The translations under genes and the position numbers were made by a program. A stretch of DNA of 64,000 bases from Paraburkholderia sejongensis (lineage in GTDB: Bacteria > Pseudomonadota > Gammaproteobacteria > Burkholderiales > Burkholderiaceae): NCBI RefSeq assembly GCF_020880815.1, contig NZ_JAJITD010000010.1:1-64000 (forward strand). Direction: 5' to 3'. Below the pieces are notes generated by a model. The model was not told the DNA's origin. It saw nothing but the letters and a program-made list of their open reading frames with translations, and did not search any database. This document shows, one piece after another, positions 21,379-29,960 of this stretch; positions within the stretch are counted from its first letter, which is position 1, and each line of letters opens with the position of its first letter.

Positions 21379-22287
21379 ATGAGCGCTTTCGACGTACGCA
21401 TCGGCATCAATCCGCTGTCGTGGATGAACGACGACCTGCCGTCGCTCGGCGGCGAGACGCCGCTCGAAGTCGCGTTGTCCGAGGGCCGGCAGATCGGCTA
21501 TCAGGGCTTCGAGCTCGGCAACAAGTTTCCGCGCGAGCCGCAGGCGTTAAAGGCGCTGCTCGCGCGCTACGATCTCGCGCTGGTGTCGGGCTGGTATTCG
21601 GGACAACTGGCCATCCGCAGCGTCGCGGATGAAATCGCCGCGGTCGGCCCGCACCTCGAACTGCTCGCGCGCAACGGCGCGACCGTGATGGTGTACGGCG
21701 AGGTCGCCCATTCGATCCAGGGCGCGCCGCGCCCGCTCTATCAACGGCCGCGTCTTTTCAGCGACGCGCAATGGGCCGCGTACGCGGCGCGGGTCGACGA
21801 ATTCGCGCGCTATACGCTGTCGCGCGGCGTGCGGCTCGGCTATCACCATCACATGGGCGCGTACGTCGAAACGCCGGCCGACGTCGATCAGCTGATGGCC
21901 CGCACCGGCGACGCGGTCGGTCTGCTGTTCGATGCCGGGCACATCACGTTCGCGGGCGGCGATCCGCTCGCGGTGCTCGATAAGCACATCGCGCGCGTCT
22001 GTCATGTGCATTGCAAGGACGTGCGGCCCGCGGTCACGAAACTCGCGCGCAATCGCAACTGGAGTTTTCTCGACGCGGTGATCGCCGGCGCGTTCACGGT
22101 GCCGGGCGACGGCGCGGTGAATTTCCCGGCCATCATCGAGCGGCTCAAGCGGCATGGTTATTGCGGCTGGCTGGTCGTCGAGGCGGAACAGGACCCGGTG
22201 GTCGCGCCGTCGTTCGCGTATGCGCAGAAGGGCTACAACACGTTGCGGGCGCTGGTCGACGCGCCGCTCGGCAAGGAGGCAGCATGA
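21379..22287 (+). CDS. iolE: myo-inosose-2 dehydratase
   Basis: A 302-residue TIM-barrel enzyme of the xylose isomerase-like superfamily. It dehydrates 2-keto-myo-inositol to the trihydroxycyclohexane-dione used by IolD. The N-terminal GINPLSWMNDDLPSLGGETP signature is characteristic, and metal-ligand regions LGYHHHMGAYVETP, LLFDAGHITFAGGD and VCHVHCKDV are all present. It follows iolD after 10 bases, with TTGAGGA as ribosome site, and overlaps iolB by four bases. Confidence 0.95.
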   Translation: MSAFDVRIGINPLSWMNDDLPSLGGETPLEVALSEGRQIGYQGFELGNKFPREPQALKALLARYDLALVSGWYSGQLAIRSVADEIAAVGPHLELLARNGATVMVYGEVAHSIQGAPRPLYQRPRLFSDAQWAAYAARVDEFARYTLSRGVRLGYHHHMGAYVETPADVDQLMARTGDAVGLLFDAGHITFAGGDPLAVLDKHIARVCHVHCKDVRPAVTKLARNRNWSFLDAVIAGAFTVPGDGAVNFPAIIERLKRHGYCGWLVVEAEQDPVVAPSFAYAQKGYNTLRALVDAPLGKEAA

Positions 22288-23084
22288 GCTTGTTGGTCAA
22301 GGCACAGCGCGAGGGCCAGACGATCGCGCGCGTGACGCCGCAGTCGGCGTGCTGGCGTTACGTGGGATTCGCCGCTTACCGGCTCGAGCCGAACGAAGTC
22401 GTGTATGTGTTCGAGCCGGAACGCGAAGTGTGCATCGTCGTGTTGAGCGGCGCGGTCGATGTCGAAACGCCGAATCAGACATGGCGCTCGCTCGGTTCGC
22501 GCGACAGCGTGTTCGAGGACGCGGCGCCGTATGCGGTTTATCTGCCGCCGAACGTACGCGCGACGGTGCGGGCGAACCGCGCCGCCGAACTCGGCGTGGC
22601 CAGCGCGCCGGCTAAAGGCGAGTATCCGGCGCGGCTGATCGAGCCCGCGTCGATGAAGCGTTCGACGCGCGGCAAGTCGCTCAATACGCGCTACGTCTGC
22701 GATATTCTTCCGCAGACCGAGCCGGCGGAATCGCTGCTGGTGGTCGAAGTGAAAACGCCCGGCGGCCATGCGTCGAGCTACCCGCCGCACAAGCACGACA
22801 CCGACAACATCCCGCACGAGAGTTCGCTCGAAGAAACCTATTACCACCGGCTCGATCCGCCGCAAGGTTTCGCGTTCCAGCGCGTCTATACCGATTCGCG
22901 CGATATCGACGAGTCGATGGCGGTCGAGGATCACGACGTGGTGATGGTGCCGCGCGGCTATCACCCGGTGATCGTGCCGTACGGCTACGACTCGTACTAT
23001 CTGAACGTGATGGCGGGCAGCCAGCGGGTCTGGCATTTCAACAACGACCCGGCGCACGAGTGGATCATCAATAAGGATGCTTGA
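22284..23084 (+). CDS. iolB: 5-deoxy-glucuronate isomerase
   Basis: A 266-residue bicupin isomerase that converts 5-deoxy-glucuronate to 2-deoxy-5-keto-gluconate, the IolC substrate. The metal site is the YPPHKHDTDN run near residue 165, followed by the YYHRLDPPQGFAFQRVYT and VMVPRGYHPV segments typical of IolB. The ATGA start overlaps iolE, and AAGGAGG lies just upstream. It is the last gene of the rightward inositol operon and ends 21 bases from a convergent gene, with no obvious terminator between. Confidence 0.95.
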   Translation: MSLLVKAQREGQTIARVTPQSACWRYVGFAAYRLEPNEVVYVFEPEREVCIVVLSGAVDVETPNQTWRSLGSRDSVFEDAAPYAVYLPPNVRATVRANRAAELGVASAPAKGEYPARLIEPASMKRSTRGKSLNTRYVCDILPQTEPAESLLVVEVKTPGGHASSYPPHKHDTDNIPHESSLEETYYHRLDPPQGFAFQRVYTDSRDIDESMAVEDHDVVMVPRGYHPVIVPYGYDSYYLNVMAGSQRVWHFNNDPAHEWIINKDA

Positions 23085-23105
23085 TTAAATGGCGGCCGCG
23101 CTCCG

Positions 23106-25568
23106 CTACTTGCGCGCCGCCAGATCGACACTGAGCGTGCCGTCCTCGCCCATGCGCACCGTCCCCTTCGACACGGCGCGTCGATAGCCGTACAGATCGA
23201 ATTTCATCGACCCCGCGGTCGAGCTGTCCTCGATATAGGTGCGCGTATTCGTCACCAGCGAATTGAACATCTTCACGTCGCCGGCTTCGATCCACACGTA
23301 GCTGTTGCCTGCGCCCGCCGGCGGCCTCGCGACCGCCGTGCCGCTGTGTTTGAATTTCAGCACCAGACCTTCGTCGGTGACGGTCGCGCTCGCCAGCCGC
23401 GACACCAGCCGCGGCGGCGGAAACACCGTGTACTGATCGAACACCAGCTCGTTGCCCTTCAATTCGACACCCTGGCGCGCGAACGGCGTCAACGACGCGA
23501 GCGGAATATCGAGCGCGCGCAGCAGGCCCGCTTGCGGCACGCCGAGCACCTTGACTTGTGTCGGCCGATACACCAGATGGCGTTCGTCCTGCGCGACGAG
23601 CGTGCCGCTCAGCGTGGTCGGCAGCCACACGCCCGGAAAGTGATTCCACAGCTTGATGCCGCCGCTCACTTCGAGCTGGCCGTCGGCGGGTTTGAGCTGC
23701 AGATCGTTCAGCGAACGCGGCTGGTAGTCGAGCAGATAGTCATTGAATAGCGCGGCCATCGCCGGCCACTGCTCGACCACTTCGCCGCCGATGATATGGA
23801 TGTCGTACTGATTCGGGTCGTCGAAGTCGACCGGCTCACCCGGCTTTTTCGGCACCATTTGCGCGTCGAGCGAACGCACGTGAAAGCCGATCCGGCCGGC
23901 CACGTAGAAGTCGACGTTCTGTACGTGAATTAGTGGTGCGGGGGCCTGCGAATGACGTTCGTCGTTCGGCTTCGCGGCGAGTGCGGAACCGGGGATCGCG
24001 AAGCTGCGGCCCGCGAACGCCGCGCGCGTGCCGACCGGAGTCGCGCGCGGCGCCGACGCCATGCGCGGATTCCGCGGCACGTATTGCCACACAGTGCGGG
24101 CCTGCGCGAGCGACGCCTGCTGCGCGCGCAGCAGGCTGTCGTTGTAGCGCGCGCTCGCGCTGCCGATGCCGCCGGCGCTGCCAGTTTGCGAAGCCTTTGC
24201 CGTGCTCGCGAGTGCCGGGTACGACGGCAGCTGGACATCGAGCGCGCCCGTTTCGTCGAAGCTCAGATAGCCGGCTGCCATCTGCTCGCGGTAGTGGTAC
24301 AGGTCGAGCACGAACGGCGCGTCGGCGTCGGCGTCGGCGTTGGCGTTGGCGTTGGCGTTGTCGCTGGCATTGGCCGCTGGGTTCGTGCCCGCCTCTGTCA
24401 GCGGCACGATTGCCATGTCGATGTTCATCGGCATCGAGCGCATGAACTTCACGTCGCCCCCCTGTACCAGCAGACCGCGCGCGGGCATCGTCGCGGGCCA
24501 GTCGAGCTTCGGCAGGCTGCCGTCGTCGAGCGTGAAACGCACGCCGGCGGCGCTCGTGTCGATCCGCGTGATCGTCATGCTGAGCGTGGGCGGCGGCGTC
24601 AGTTTGGCCACCTGCATCACGACGTCGTCGCCGTCGAGCCGCGCGATCGGCGTATCGACCTTCAGCAGATCGGCCATCCGCACGTGCGCGGCCCGCATCA
24701 GCGTGTCCGCGCCGACGCCGGCCACTTCGACGTGGTCCGCATGGAACACCAGTTGCTCAGGATTACGCATCGACAGCGAACCGCTCAGTACGATCGGCAC
24801 CCACGTGTCGCGACGCATGTCGCCGGTGATCCGCAACGTGCCGCCGTCCTGCGGGACCACCCGCATATTGCGCAGCGGCGAGCCCTGATACTGGAACAGA
24901 TAGCGATTGAAGATCGCGCTGAGCTTCGCGCTGTCGAGCGTCACGTGGCCGCGATGCACGTGAATCGTCGTGCTGGTCGGGTCGTCGAATACGACCGGCT
25001 GGCCGGCGCGGGTCGGGCTCAGCGTCGCGGCCATGTCGTGGATCATGAAGCCGATCTCGCCGGTCACGCGAAAGTCGACGTCGCGCGCGAACATCAGCGA
25101 GCCGTCGATGCCGCAATCGCGCAGCGTCAACGCGCGGCTGCGGGTTGCGCTCAATCCGCCGGCCGATGGCACGCGCGCGGCGAAGCGTCGTTCGGCGTCG
25201 ATCTGACGGGCTTTGTCGCGTTCGATGGTAGGTAGCGTTGCTGACGCGGGGGTGGCGTTGTTGGCCGCGTTGTTGGCCGCGTTGTTGGCCGCGTTGCTCT
25301 TCGCGCTGTCCGCGCCATTGTGCGCCGTAGGCGCAGCGCTGGAAATTAGCTGGCTATCCTGACTATTCGCAGCGCTCGCGCGAGCCATGTATCTCTCGGA
25401 TACGTCGCCCGAAGTCGAACTGGCGTCCGCGCAAGCGGACATCAATAGCGCGGCCGCCAGCAGCACGACACCCGCGCCGCAGCGCGAACGCCCCAGCCGT
25501 TGTGTGCGCCGCGCTCGCGCAAACCGCGCGCCGACGCACCTGTGATCCAACGCCGCCTGCTGCTTCAT
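23106..25568 (-). CDS. large internally duplicated lipoprotein of unknown function
   Basis: An 820-residue protein not recognised. A long basic N-terminus (residues 1-30) leads to a hydrophobic stretch and a lipobox-like LLMSAC with Cys46, so it is probably an exported lipoprotein. Residues about 163-450 and 551-818 are two copies of one domain: VDFRVTGEIGFMIHDM aligns with VDFYVAGRIGFHVRSL, GGDVKFMRS with AGDVKMFNS, and LDLYHYREQM with FDLYGYRRAV. Linkers are low-complexity (NNAA repeats near 95-105; NANANADADAD near 404-416). The fold may be a beta-rich lipid-binding type, but this is a guess. AGGAGGGGACACG before the ATG at 25568 is an excellent ribosome site. It stands alone between the iol and liv genes. 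Confidence 0.8.
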   Translation of the reverse strand: MKQQAALDHRCVGARFARARRTQRLGRSRCGAGVVLLAAALLMSACADASSTSGDVSERYMARASAANSQDSQLISSAAPTAHNGADSAKSNAANNAANNAANNATPASATLPTIERDKARQIDAERRFAARVPSAGGLSATRSRALTLRDCGIDGSLMFARDVDFRVTGEIGFMIHDMAATLSPTRAGQPVVFDDPTSTTIHVHRGHVTLDSAKLSAIFNRYLFQYQGSPLRNMRVVPQDGGTLRITGDMRRDTWVPIVLSGSLSMRNPEQLVFHADHVEVAGVGADTLMRAAHVRMADLLKVDTPIARLDGDDVVMQVAKLTPPPTLSMTITRIDTSAAGVRFTLDDGSLPKLDWPATMPARGLLVQGGDVKFMRSMPMNIDMAIVPLTEAGTNPAANASDNANANANADADADAPFVLDLYHYREQMAAGYLSFDETGALDVQLPSYPALASTAKASQTGSAGGIGSASARYNDSLLRAQQASLAQARTVWQYVPRNPRMASAPRATPVGTRAAFAGRSFAIPGSALAAKPNDERHSQAPAPLIHVQNVDFYVAGRIGFHVRSLDAQMVPKKPGEPVDFDDPNQYDIHIIGGEVVEQWPAMAALFNDYLLDYQPRSLNDLQLKPADGQLEVSGGIKLWNHFPGVWLPTTLSGTLVAQDERHLVYRPTQVKVLGVPQAGLLRALDIPLASLTPFARQGVELKGNELVFDQYTVFPPPRLVSRLASATVTDEGLVLKFKHSGTAVARPPAGAGNSYVWIEAGDVKMFNSLVTNTRTYIEDSSTAGSMKFDLYGYRRAVSKGTVRMGEDGTLSVDLAARK
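24319..24360. repeat. in-frame 6-bp tandem repeat in the duplicated lipoprotein gene
   Basis: Seven GCGTCG/GCGTTG hexamers encode an alternating Ala-Asn/Ala-Asp linker inside the first domain copy. Gain or loss of units keeps the reading frame, so it could change linker length but not switch the gene off. Confidence 0.8.
25255..25296. repeat. in-frame 12-bp tandem repeat in the duplicated lipoprotein gene
   Basis: Three exact copies of GCGTTGTTGGCC plus a half copy encode the NNAA repeats in the linker behind the lipobox. Each unit is four codons, so copy-number change preserves the frame. Confidence 0.85.
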
Positions 25569-25982
25569 CGTGTCCCCTCCTGAGGCCACGACGCGTCTTC
25601 GTGCGCGCGATTCGCGGCCGGGTTTGTCGCGCGAAGCGGGACGATCGTTCAGGCAAGTCGCGAGCCTGAAACCCCACGCCGCCGTTGCGCGCTATGCACC
25701 CGATTGTCTTTTTTTGTCCGCGCACTGCCGACAACATTTCTGGAGGACGCTCACCAAACAATCAAGCGTTTGAATCGCACGGTTCAATTCGCGCAAACGC
25801 GCATGTGCTGGACCTCAGCGGCCTTGCGCAGGCACCCGTTCAAACGCGAACAAAACGGACTAGTGGAGCGCGCGGCGCGTGCCAGCCTCGCGCACGGCAA
25901 ATGATCAGGGTCACGAAACGTTTCCGGGCACGCCTGCGGCAGCGCACCTGATGCACCTGATGCACCTAAATGCCCGCCCCCC
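25569..25982. other. intergenic region between the lipoprotein gene and the liv operon
   Basis: The right part of this 414-base gap holds a short direct repeat (three units of ATGCACCT or close to it, near 25945-25970) just beyond the livF stop. The left part must hold the promoter of the lipoprotein gene. A less GC-rich patch lies around 25700-25780. No gene, tRNA or clear terminator was seen. Confidence 0.4.
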
Positions 25983-26708
25983 TCAGCCGACGCCGAGCCA
26001 CTCGTGCATCACATCGGCACGCTCCAGAAACGCTTCGAGCGCACCGTCGAACACGATCTCGCCGTGTCCCATCACCGCCACGCGGCTGGCGATTTCCTGT
26101 GCGATCACGAGACGTTGCTCGATCAGCAGCATCGCGACGCCGCGTTCACGCAGTAGCCGCAGAGCGCCGGCGACCTGCTGCATCACGAGGCTCGCGAGCC
26201 CTTCGCCGGGCTCGTCGATCAGCAGCAGATCGGGGTCGCCGAGCAGCGCGCGCGAGAGCGCCAGCATCTGCTGCTCGCCGCCGGACAGCACGCCCGCGCG
26301 GGTGCGCTTACGCTGCGCGAGTACCGGAAACAGCGCGTATGCATCGTCGAGCGTGAAGCGCGGCGCGCGGCCGCGAGCGCGCGCCGCGCCGGCCGGCGCG
26401 AGCCCGAGCAGCAGATTCTCGTGCACGCTCAGCGCCGCGAATACGTCGCGATGTTCGGCGACATAACCGAGCCCGAGCCGCGCGATTTCGAAGGTGCGCA
26501 GATCGGCGAGCGAGCGGCCCGCGAAGCGCAACTCGCCTTCGCAGCGCACGAGCCCCATCACCGCGCGCGCAAGCGTCGAGGGGCCCGAGCCGTTGCGGCC
26601 GACCAGCGCGACCACTTCGCCGGGCGCGATGCTCAGGGTGACGCCGTGCAGCGCCTGGCTCGCGCCGTACCACGCGTTCAGGTGGCGGATCTCGAGCAGC
26701 GCGCTCAT
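25983..26708 (-). CDS. LivF-like branched-chain amino acid/urea-type ABC ATPase with altered Walker A
   Basis: A 241-residue ABC ATPase of the LivF family, one of two ATPases of a HAAT-type importer. The signature VLSGGEQQMLALSRALL, Walker B LLLIDEP and the following GEGLA are intact. The P-loop reads GRNGSGPST, so the invariant lysine is proline at residue 43 (codon at 26580-26582). This would weaken nucleotide binding by this subunit; the LivG partner has a normal GPNGAGKST. The start overlaps the end of livG by four bases (ATGA). It is the last gene of the four-gene operon. Confidence 0.9.
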   Translation of the reverse strand: MSALLEIRHLNAWYGASQALHGVTLSIAPGEVVALVGRNGSGPSTLARAVMGLVRCEGELRFAGRSLADLRTFEIARLGLGYVAEHRDVFAALSVHENLLLGLAPAGAARARGRAPRFTLDDAYALFPVLAQRKRTRAGVLSGGEQQMLALSRALLGDPDLLLIDEPGEGLASLVMQQVAGALRLLRERGVAMLLIEQRLVIAQEIASRVAVMGHGEIVFDGALEAFLERADVMHEWLGVG

Positions 26709-27505
26709 CGGTTGGCACTCCGATGGGTTCCGTCGCCGCTGCGCGTACCCGCGCGCTGGTCGGTCGGTTCGCCGAGATACGCGGCCCGCACCGCCGCGTC
26801 CGCGCGAATCGCCGCCGGCGTCCCGCTCGCGATGATGCGCCCCTGCACCAGCACCGAAATGCGATCGGCCAGCGCGAACACCGCGTCCATGTCGTGCTCG
26901 ACCATCAGCAGCGTGCGGCCCGCGGTGGTCGCGCGGATCAGCTCGATCGCGCGCGCCGCTTCCGCGCGGTTCATGCCGGCGGTCGGCTCGTCGAGCAGCA
27001 GCGTATGCGCGCCGCCCGCGAGCGCGATGCCGAGATCGAGCGCGCGTTGCTCCGCGTAGCTCAGCGTGCCGGCGAGCGCATCGCGACGCGCGCCCAGGCC
27101 AACCGCATCGAGTACCTCGGCCGCGCGCGCGTCGATTGCCGCGGAGCCGGTCAGCCGCTGCCACCAGCGCGTGCGGTCGCGCTCGGCCAGTTGCGCGGCG
27201 CAACGCAGGTTGTCGAACACCGACAGCCGCGCGAACACGCTGGTGCTCTGGAAGCTGCGCGCGAGGCCGCGGCGCGCGATCGCGGCCGGCGCCAGCCGCG
27301 TGATGTCCGCGCCGAACAGATGGATGCGCCCCGCGCTCGGCCGCGCGCCGCCCGCGATCAGGTTGAACAGCGTCGACTTGCCCGCGCCGTTCGGGCCGAT
27401 CAGCGCGTGGCGCTCGCCCGGTTCGATCTCCAGATCGACGCCGCGCAGGATCGGCGTCGGGCCGAAACGCTTTTCGATGCCGTAGAGCGCGAGGGCCGGG
27501 ATCAT
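26705..27505 (-). CDS. LivG-like ABC transporter ATP-binding protein
   Basis: A 266-residue ABC ATPase. It has Walker A GPNGAGKST near residue 37, a family-typical RSFQ Q-loop region (ARSFQSTSVFARLSVFDNL), the signature TLSYAEQRALDLGIAL (LSYGEQ in most LivG), Walker B LLLDEPTAGMN and the switch region MVEHDMDAVF. It pairs with the LivF-like subunit. Both its ends overlap neighbours by four bases, showing a tightly coupled operon. Confidence 0.92.
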   Translation of the reverse strand: MIPALALYGIEKRFGPTPILRGVDLEIEPGERHALIGPNGAGKSTLFNLIAGGARPSAGRIHLFGADITRLAPAAIARRGLARSFQSTSVFARLSVFDNLRCAAQLAERDRTRWWQRLTGSAAIDARAAEVLDAVGLGARRDALAGTLSYAEQRALDLGIALAGGAHTLLLDEPTAGMNRAEAARAIELIRATTAGRTLLMVEHDMDAVFALADRISVLVQGRIIASGTPAAIRADAAVRAAYLGEPTDQRAGTRSGDGTHRSANR

Positions 27506-28956
27506 TGGGGGGCTCCGTCGGTTCTGTCGATTCTGTCGGCTGGGTTGGCTGGGTTGGCTCCCTCGGCTTGTTCAGCGGCGTGGGCCGTCGCAGTCAAAAC
27601 GACCGTGTCCGCGCCGGCCGCTGACGCTGCGGCGTTCGCGTGGCGAGCAAGGCTTGCGTGAGCGCGGCCCGCGCGACGTGTGGCCAGCGCAGCTAACCCG
27701 GCCACCACGCCCAGCAGCAGCGCGACACGCAACTGCGCCGCGCTCGGGTTGGACAGCAGCGCTCCAACGCGAACACCAGAGCTCGAACTCGCGCCGACGC
27801 CCGCATCAGCCTCCTCGCCAACACCCGCACCGCCGCCCGCCCCCACCCACGCGCTAAACGCAGTCCCCTCATCGGCGCCGAACTGGGCCGCGTACGCCCA
27901 CTGCACGCCCGGCACGATCACCGCGAGCCACAACAGCAGTGCCGCGGCGCTCCACAGATATGCGACCCGGCAACGTCGCCAGCCATGCGAGCGAATTCGC
28001 GCCGCGTGCCGCGCACAGAAACCGGCAAGCCCGTCCGGCGCCGCGACCACGACCACGACGAACAGCAGTCCGAGATAAAACAGCCACGCCCGCGTGACGC
28101 TCGCGACGACTACGCTGAAAAAGGTCAACACGATCGCGCCGGCGACCGGCCCGAAGAATGCCGGGCTGCCGCCGATCACGGTCGCGATCAGCACCGCGCC
28201 CGAGCGCATCATCCCGACGCTTTCGGTCGATACCAGTTCGAGATTGATCAGCCCGAGCGTGCCCGCGACGCCCGCAAAAAACGCCGACAGCACGACCATC
28301 ACGTAGCGGACCCGGCCCGGATAACAGCCGAGCGCCGCCGCGCGCACCGGGTTGTCGCGCACCGCGTTCGCGAGCCGCACGAGCGGCGTGCGCGACAACG
28401 CGAACATCGCGACGCCGGCGAGCCCGCACCACAGCGCGATCAGCGCATAAGCCTCGCGCGCCGGGCCGAAGCTCCAGCCGGCCAGAAGCGGACCGCTCGC
28501 GCGATCGATCGCGACACCCGCGTCGCCGCCGAACCAGCCCGGCAGGGTCCATGCGGCCGCGACCACGAGTTCGCCCAGGCCGAGCGTGATCATCGCGAAC
28601 GCGGTGCCGGCACGGCGCGTCGCGATAAAGCCGAACAGCACGCCGCACAACGCGCCGCCCAGACCGCCGACGAGCGGCAGCAGCACCAGTGGCATCGCGC
28701 TCGCGTTAAACACGCGCGCGGCGATCAGCGCGCCGAGCCCCGCATACACGGCATGCCCGAACGACAGTAACCCGGTCGCGCCGAGCAGCAGGTTGTAGGA
28801 CAGCGCGAATACGATCATCGTCGCGCTCTGCGCGAGGTACGCGAGCAGCCAGCTTTGCGGCCATAGAAACGGCGGCAGCGCGAGAAAAGCGGCGAGCGCG
28901 AACCACGGCGCGAGCATGCGGGCGGTCCGGCGCGGCAGCACGGCCCCGTTACGCAT
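27502..28956 (-). CDS. LivM-like ABC transporter permease with long C-terminal extension
   Basis: A 484-residue inner-membrane permease. Residues about 15-330 carry the LivM/LivH core with many hydrophobic helices and the conserved YNLLLGATGLLSFGHAVYAG and GGSPAFFGPVAGA segments. After residue 330 comes an additional helix, a Gly/Ser-rich loop (AWVGAGGGAGVGEEADAG), another helix, and an Ala-rich tail. This makes it clearly longer than usual LivM. Overlaps livG by four bases and livH by eight. Confidence 0.88.
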   Translation of the reverse strand: MRNGAVLPRRTARMLAPWFALAAFLALPPFLWPQSWLLAYLAQSATMIVFALSYNLLLGATGLLSFGHAVYAGLGALIAARVFNASAMPLVLLPLVGGLGGALCGVLFGFIATRRAGTAFAMITLGLGELVVAAAWTLPGWFGGDAGVAIDRASGPLLAGWSFGPAREAYALIALWCGLAGVAMFALSRTPLVRLANAVRDNPVRAAALGCYPGRVRYVMVVLSAFFAGVAGTLGLINLELVSTESVGMMRSGAVLIATVIGGSPAFFGPVAGAIVLTFFSVVVASVTRAWLFYLGLLFVVVVVAAPDGLAGFCARHAARIRSHGWRRCRVAYLWSAAALLLWLAVIVPGVQWAYAAQFGADEGTAFSAWVGAGGGAGVGEEADAGVGASSSSGVRVGALLSNPSAAQLRVALLLGVVAGLAALATRRAGRAHASLARHANAAASAAGADTVVLTATAHAAEQAEGANPANPADRIDRTDGAPQ

Positions 28957-29887
28957 GATCGTCCCGTCGTCCGAACAAGCCGCGCGGGCGCATCACCAGC
29001 ACCGCGACCAGCAGCAGATACGGCAGCAGCGGCGCGAGTTGCGCGAGCGTCAGCGCGTCCCAGGCGGGCGGCAGCGGCGCGCCGGCGAACCACAGCACGT
29101 CGCCCAGCGACACATCGCTCGTCACCGCCAGCGTCTGTACGCAGCCGACCAGCAGCGACGCCGCGAGCGCCCCGCTCAGCGAGCCAAGTCCGCCGATCAC
29201 GACGACCACGAACACGATCGAGCCGAGCGAGTCGGCCATCGCCGGTTCGATCACGAACAGCGGCGCGCCGATTACGCCGGCCAGCGCGGCGAGCGCGGTG
29301 CCGGCCGCGAACACGCCGGTGAACACGCGCGGCACGTTGTGGCCGAGCGCCTCGACCGCCTGCGGATGCGTCAACGCGGCGCGCACGATCAAACCGGTCT
29401 TCGATACGCGCAACACCGAGGCGAGCGTTACGAGCATCGCCAGCGACACCGCCATCATGAACGCGCGATAACGGCTGAACACCGCGCCGTACAGCGAGAA
29501 CAACGGCCCGTCGAGCACGGCGGGAATGCGCGCGGACAGCGGCCCGAGCCCCCAGCCGAGCTTGACCAGCTCGCCGAGCAGATACGCGGCGCCGAACGTC
29601 AGCAACAACTCCGGCAAATGACCGTGGCCGCGCACGCGCCGCAACAACCAGCGTTCGAGCGCCGCGCCGGCCAGACCGACGACGAGCGGCGTCGCCAGCA
29701 GCGCGCTCCAGAAGCCAGCGCGCGCCGCCACCGAATAACCGACGTACGCGCCGAGCATGTAGAAGCTCGCATGCGCGAAGTTGAGCACGCCGAGCATGCT
29801 GAAAATCAGCGTCAGCCCGGCCGACAGCATGAATAGCAACAACCCGTAACTGAGGCCGTTGAGCAAGGTAATGATGAACGACTGCAC
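28949..29887 (-). CDS. LivH-like ABC transporter permease
   Basis: A 312-residue permease of the branched-chain amino acid/urea family with about eight hydrophobic segments. Characteristic parts are the GLSYGLLLFMLSAGLTLIFSMLGVLNFAHASFYML-type start (seen as LSYGLLLFMLSAGLTL then NFAHASFYMLGAY) and VVIGGLGSLSGALAAS. It is the first gene of the leftward operon. No periplasmic binding protein is encoded here, so substrate identity cannot be read from the locus; a binding protein must come from elsewhere. Confidence 0.92.
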   Translation of the reverse strand: MQSFIITLLNGLSYGLLLFMLSAGLTLIFSMLGVLNFAHASFYMLGAYVGYSVAARAGFWSALLATPLVVGLAGAALERWLLRRVRGHGHLPELLLTFGAAYLLGELVKLGWGLGPLSARIPAVLDGPLFSLYGAVFSRYRAFMMAVSLAMLVTLASVLRVSKTGLIVRAALTHPQAVEALGHNVPRVFTGVFAAGTALAALAGVIGAPLFVIEPAMADSLGSIVFVVVVIGGLGSLSGALAASLLVGCVQTLAVTSDVSLGDVLWFAGAPLPPAWDALTLAQLAPLLPYLLLVAVLVMRPRGLFGRRDDHA

Positions 29888-29898
29888 GCGCGCGATCC

Positions 29899-29959
29899 GT
29901 CGGGAATTAGTCGGGAATTAGTCGGGAATGAGTCGGGAATGAGTCGGGAATGAGTCGGA
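29899..29959. repeat. 11-bp tandem repeat upstream of the liv operon
   Basis: Five nearly identical units of AGTCGGGAATK (K = T or G) plus a partial sixth fill the gap between the livH start and the end of the thioesterase gene. One repeat unit is about one helical turn, so repeated protein sites on one DNA face are possible. The livH promoter must overlap or lie beyond it. Confidence 0.9.
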
Positions 29960-29960
29960 T

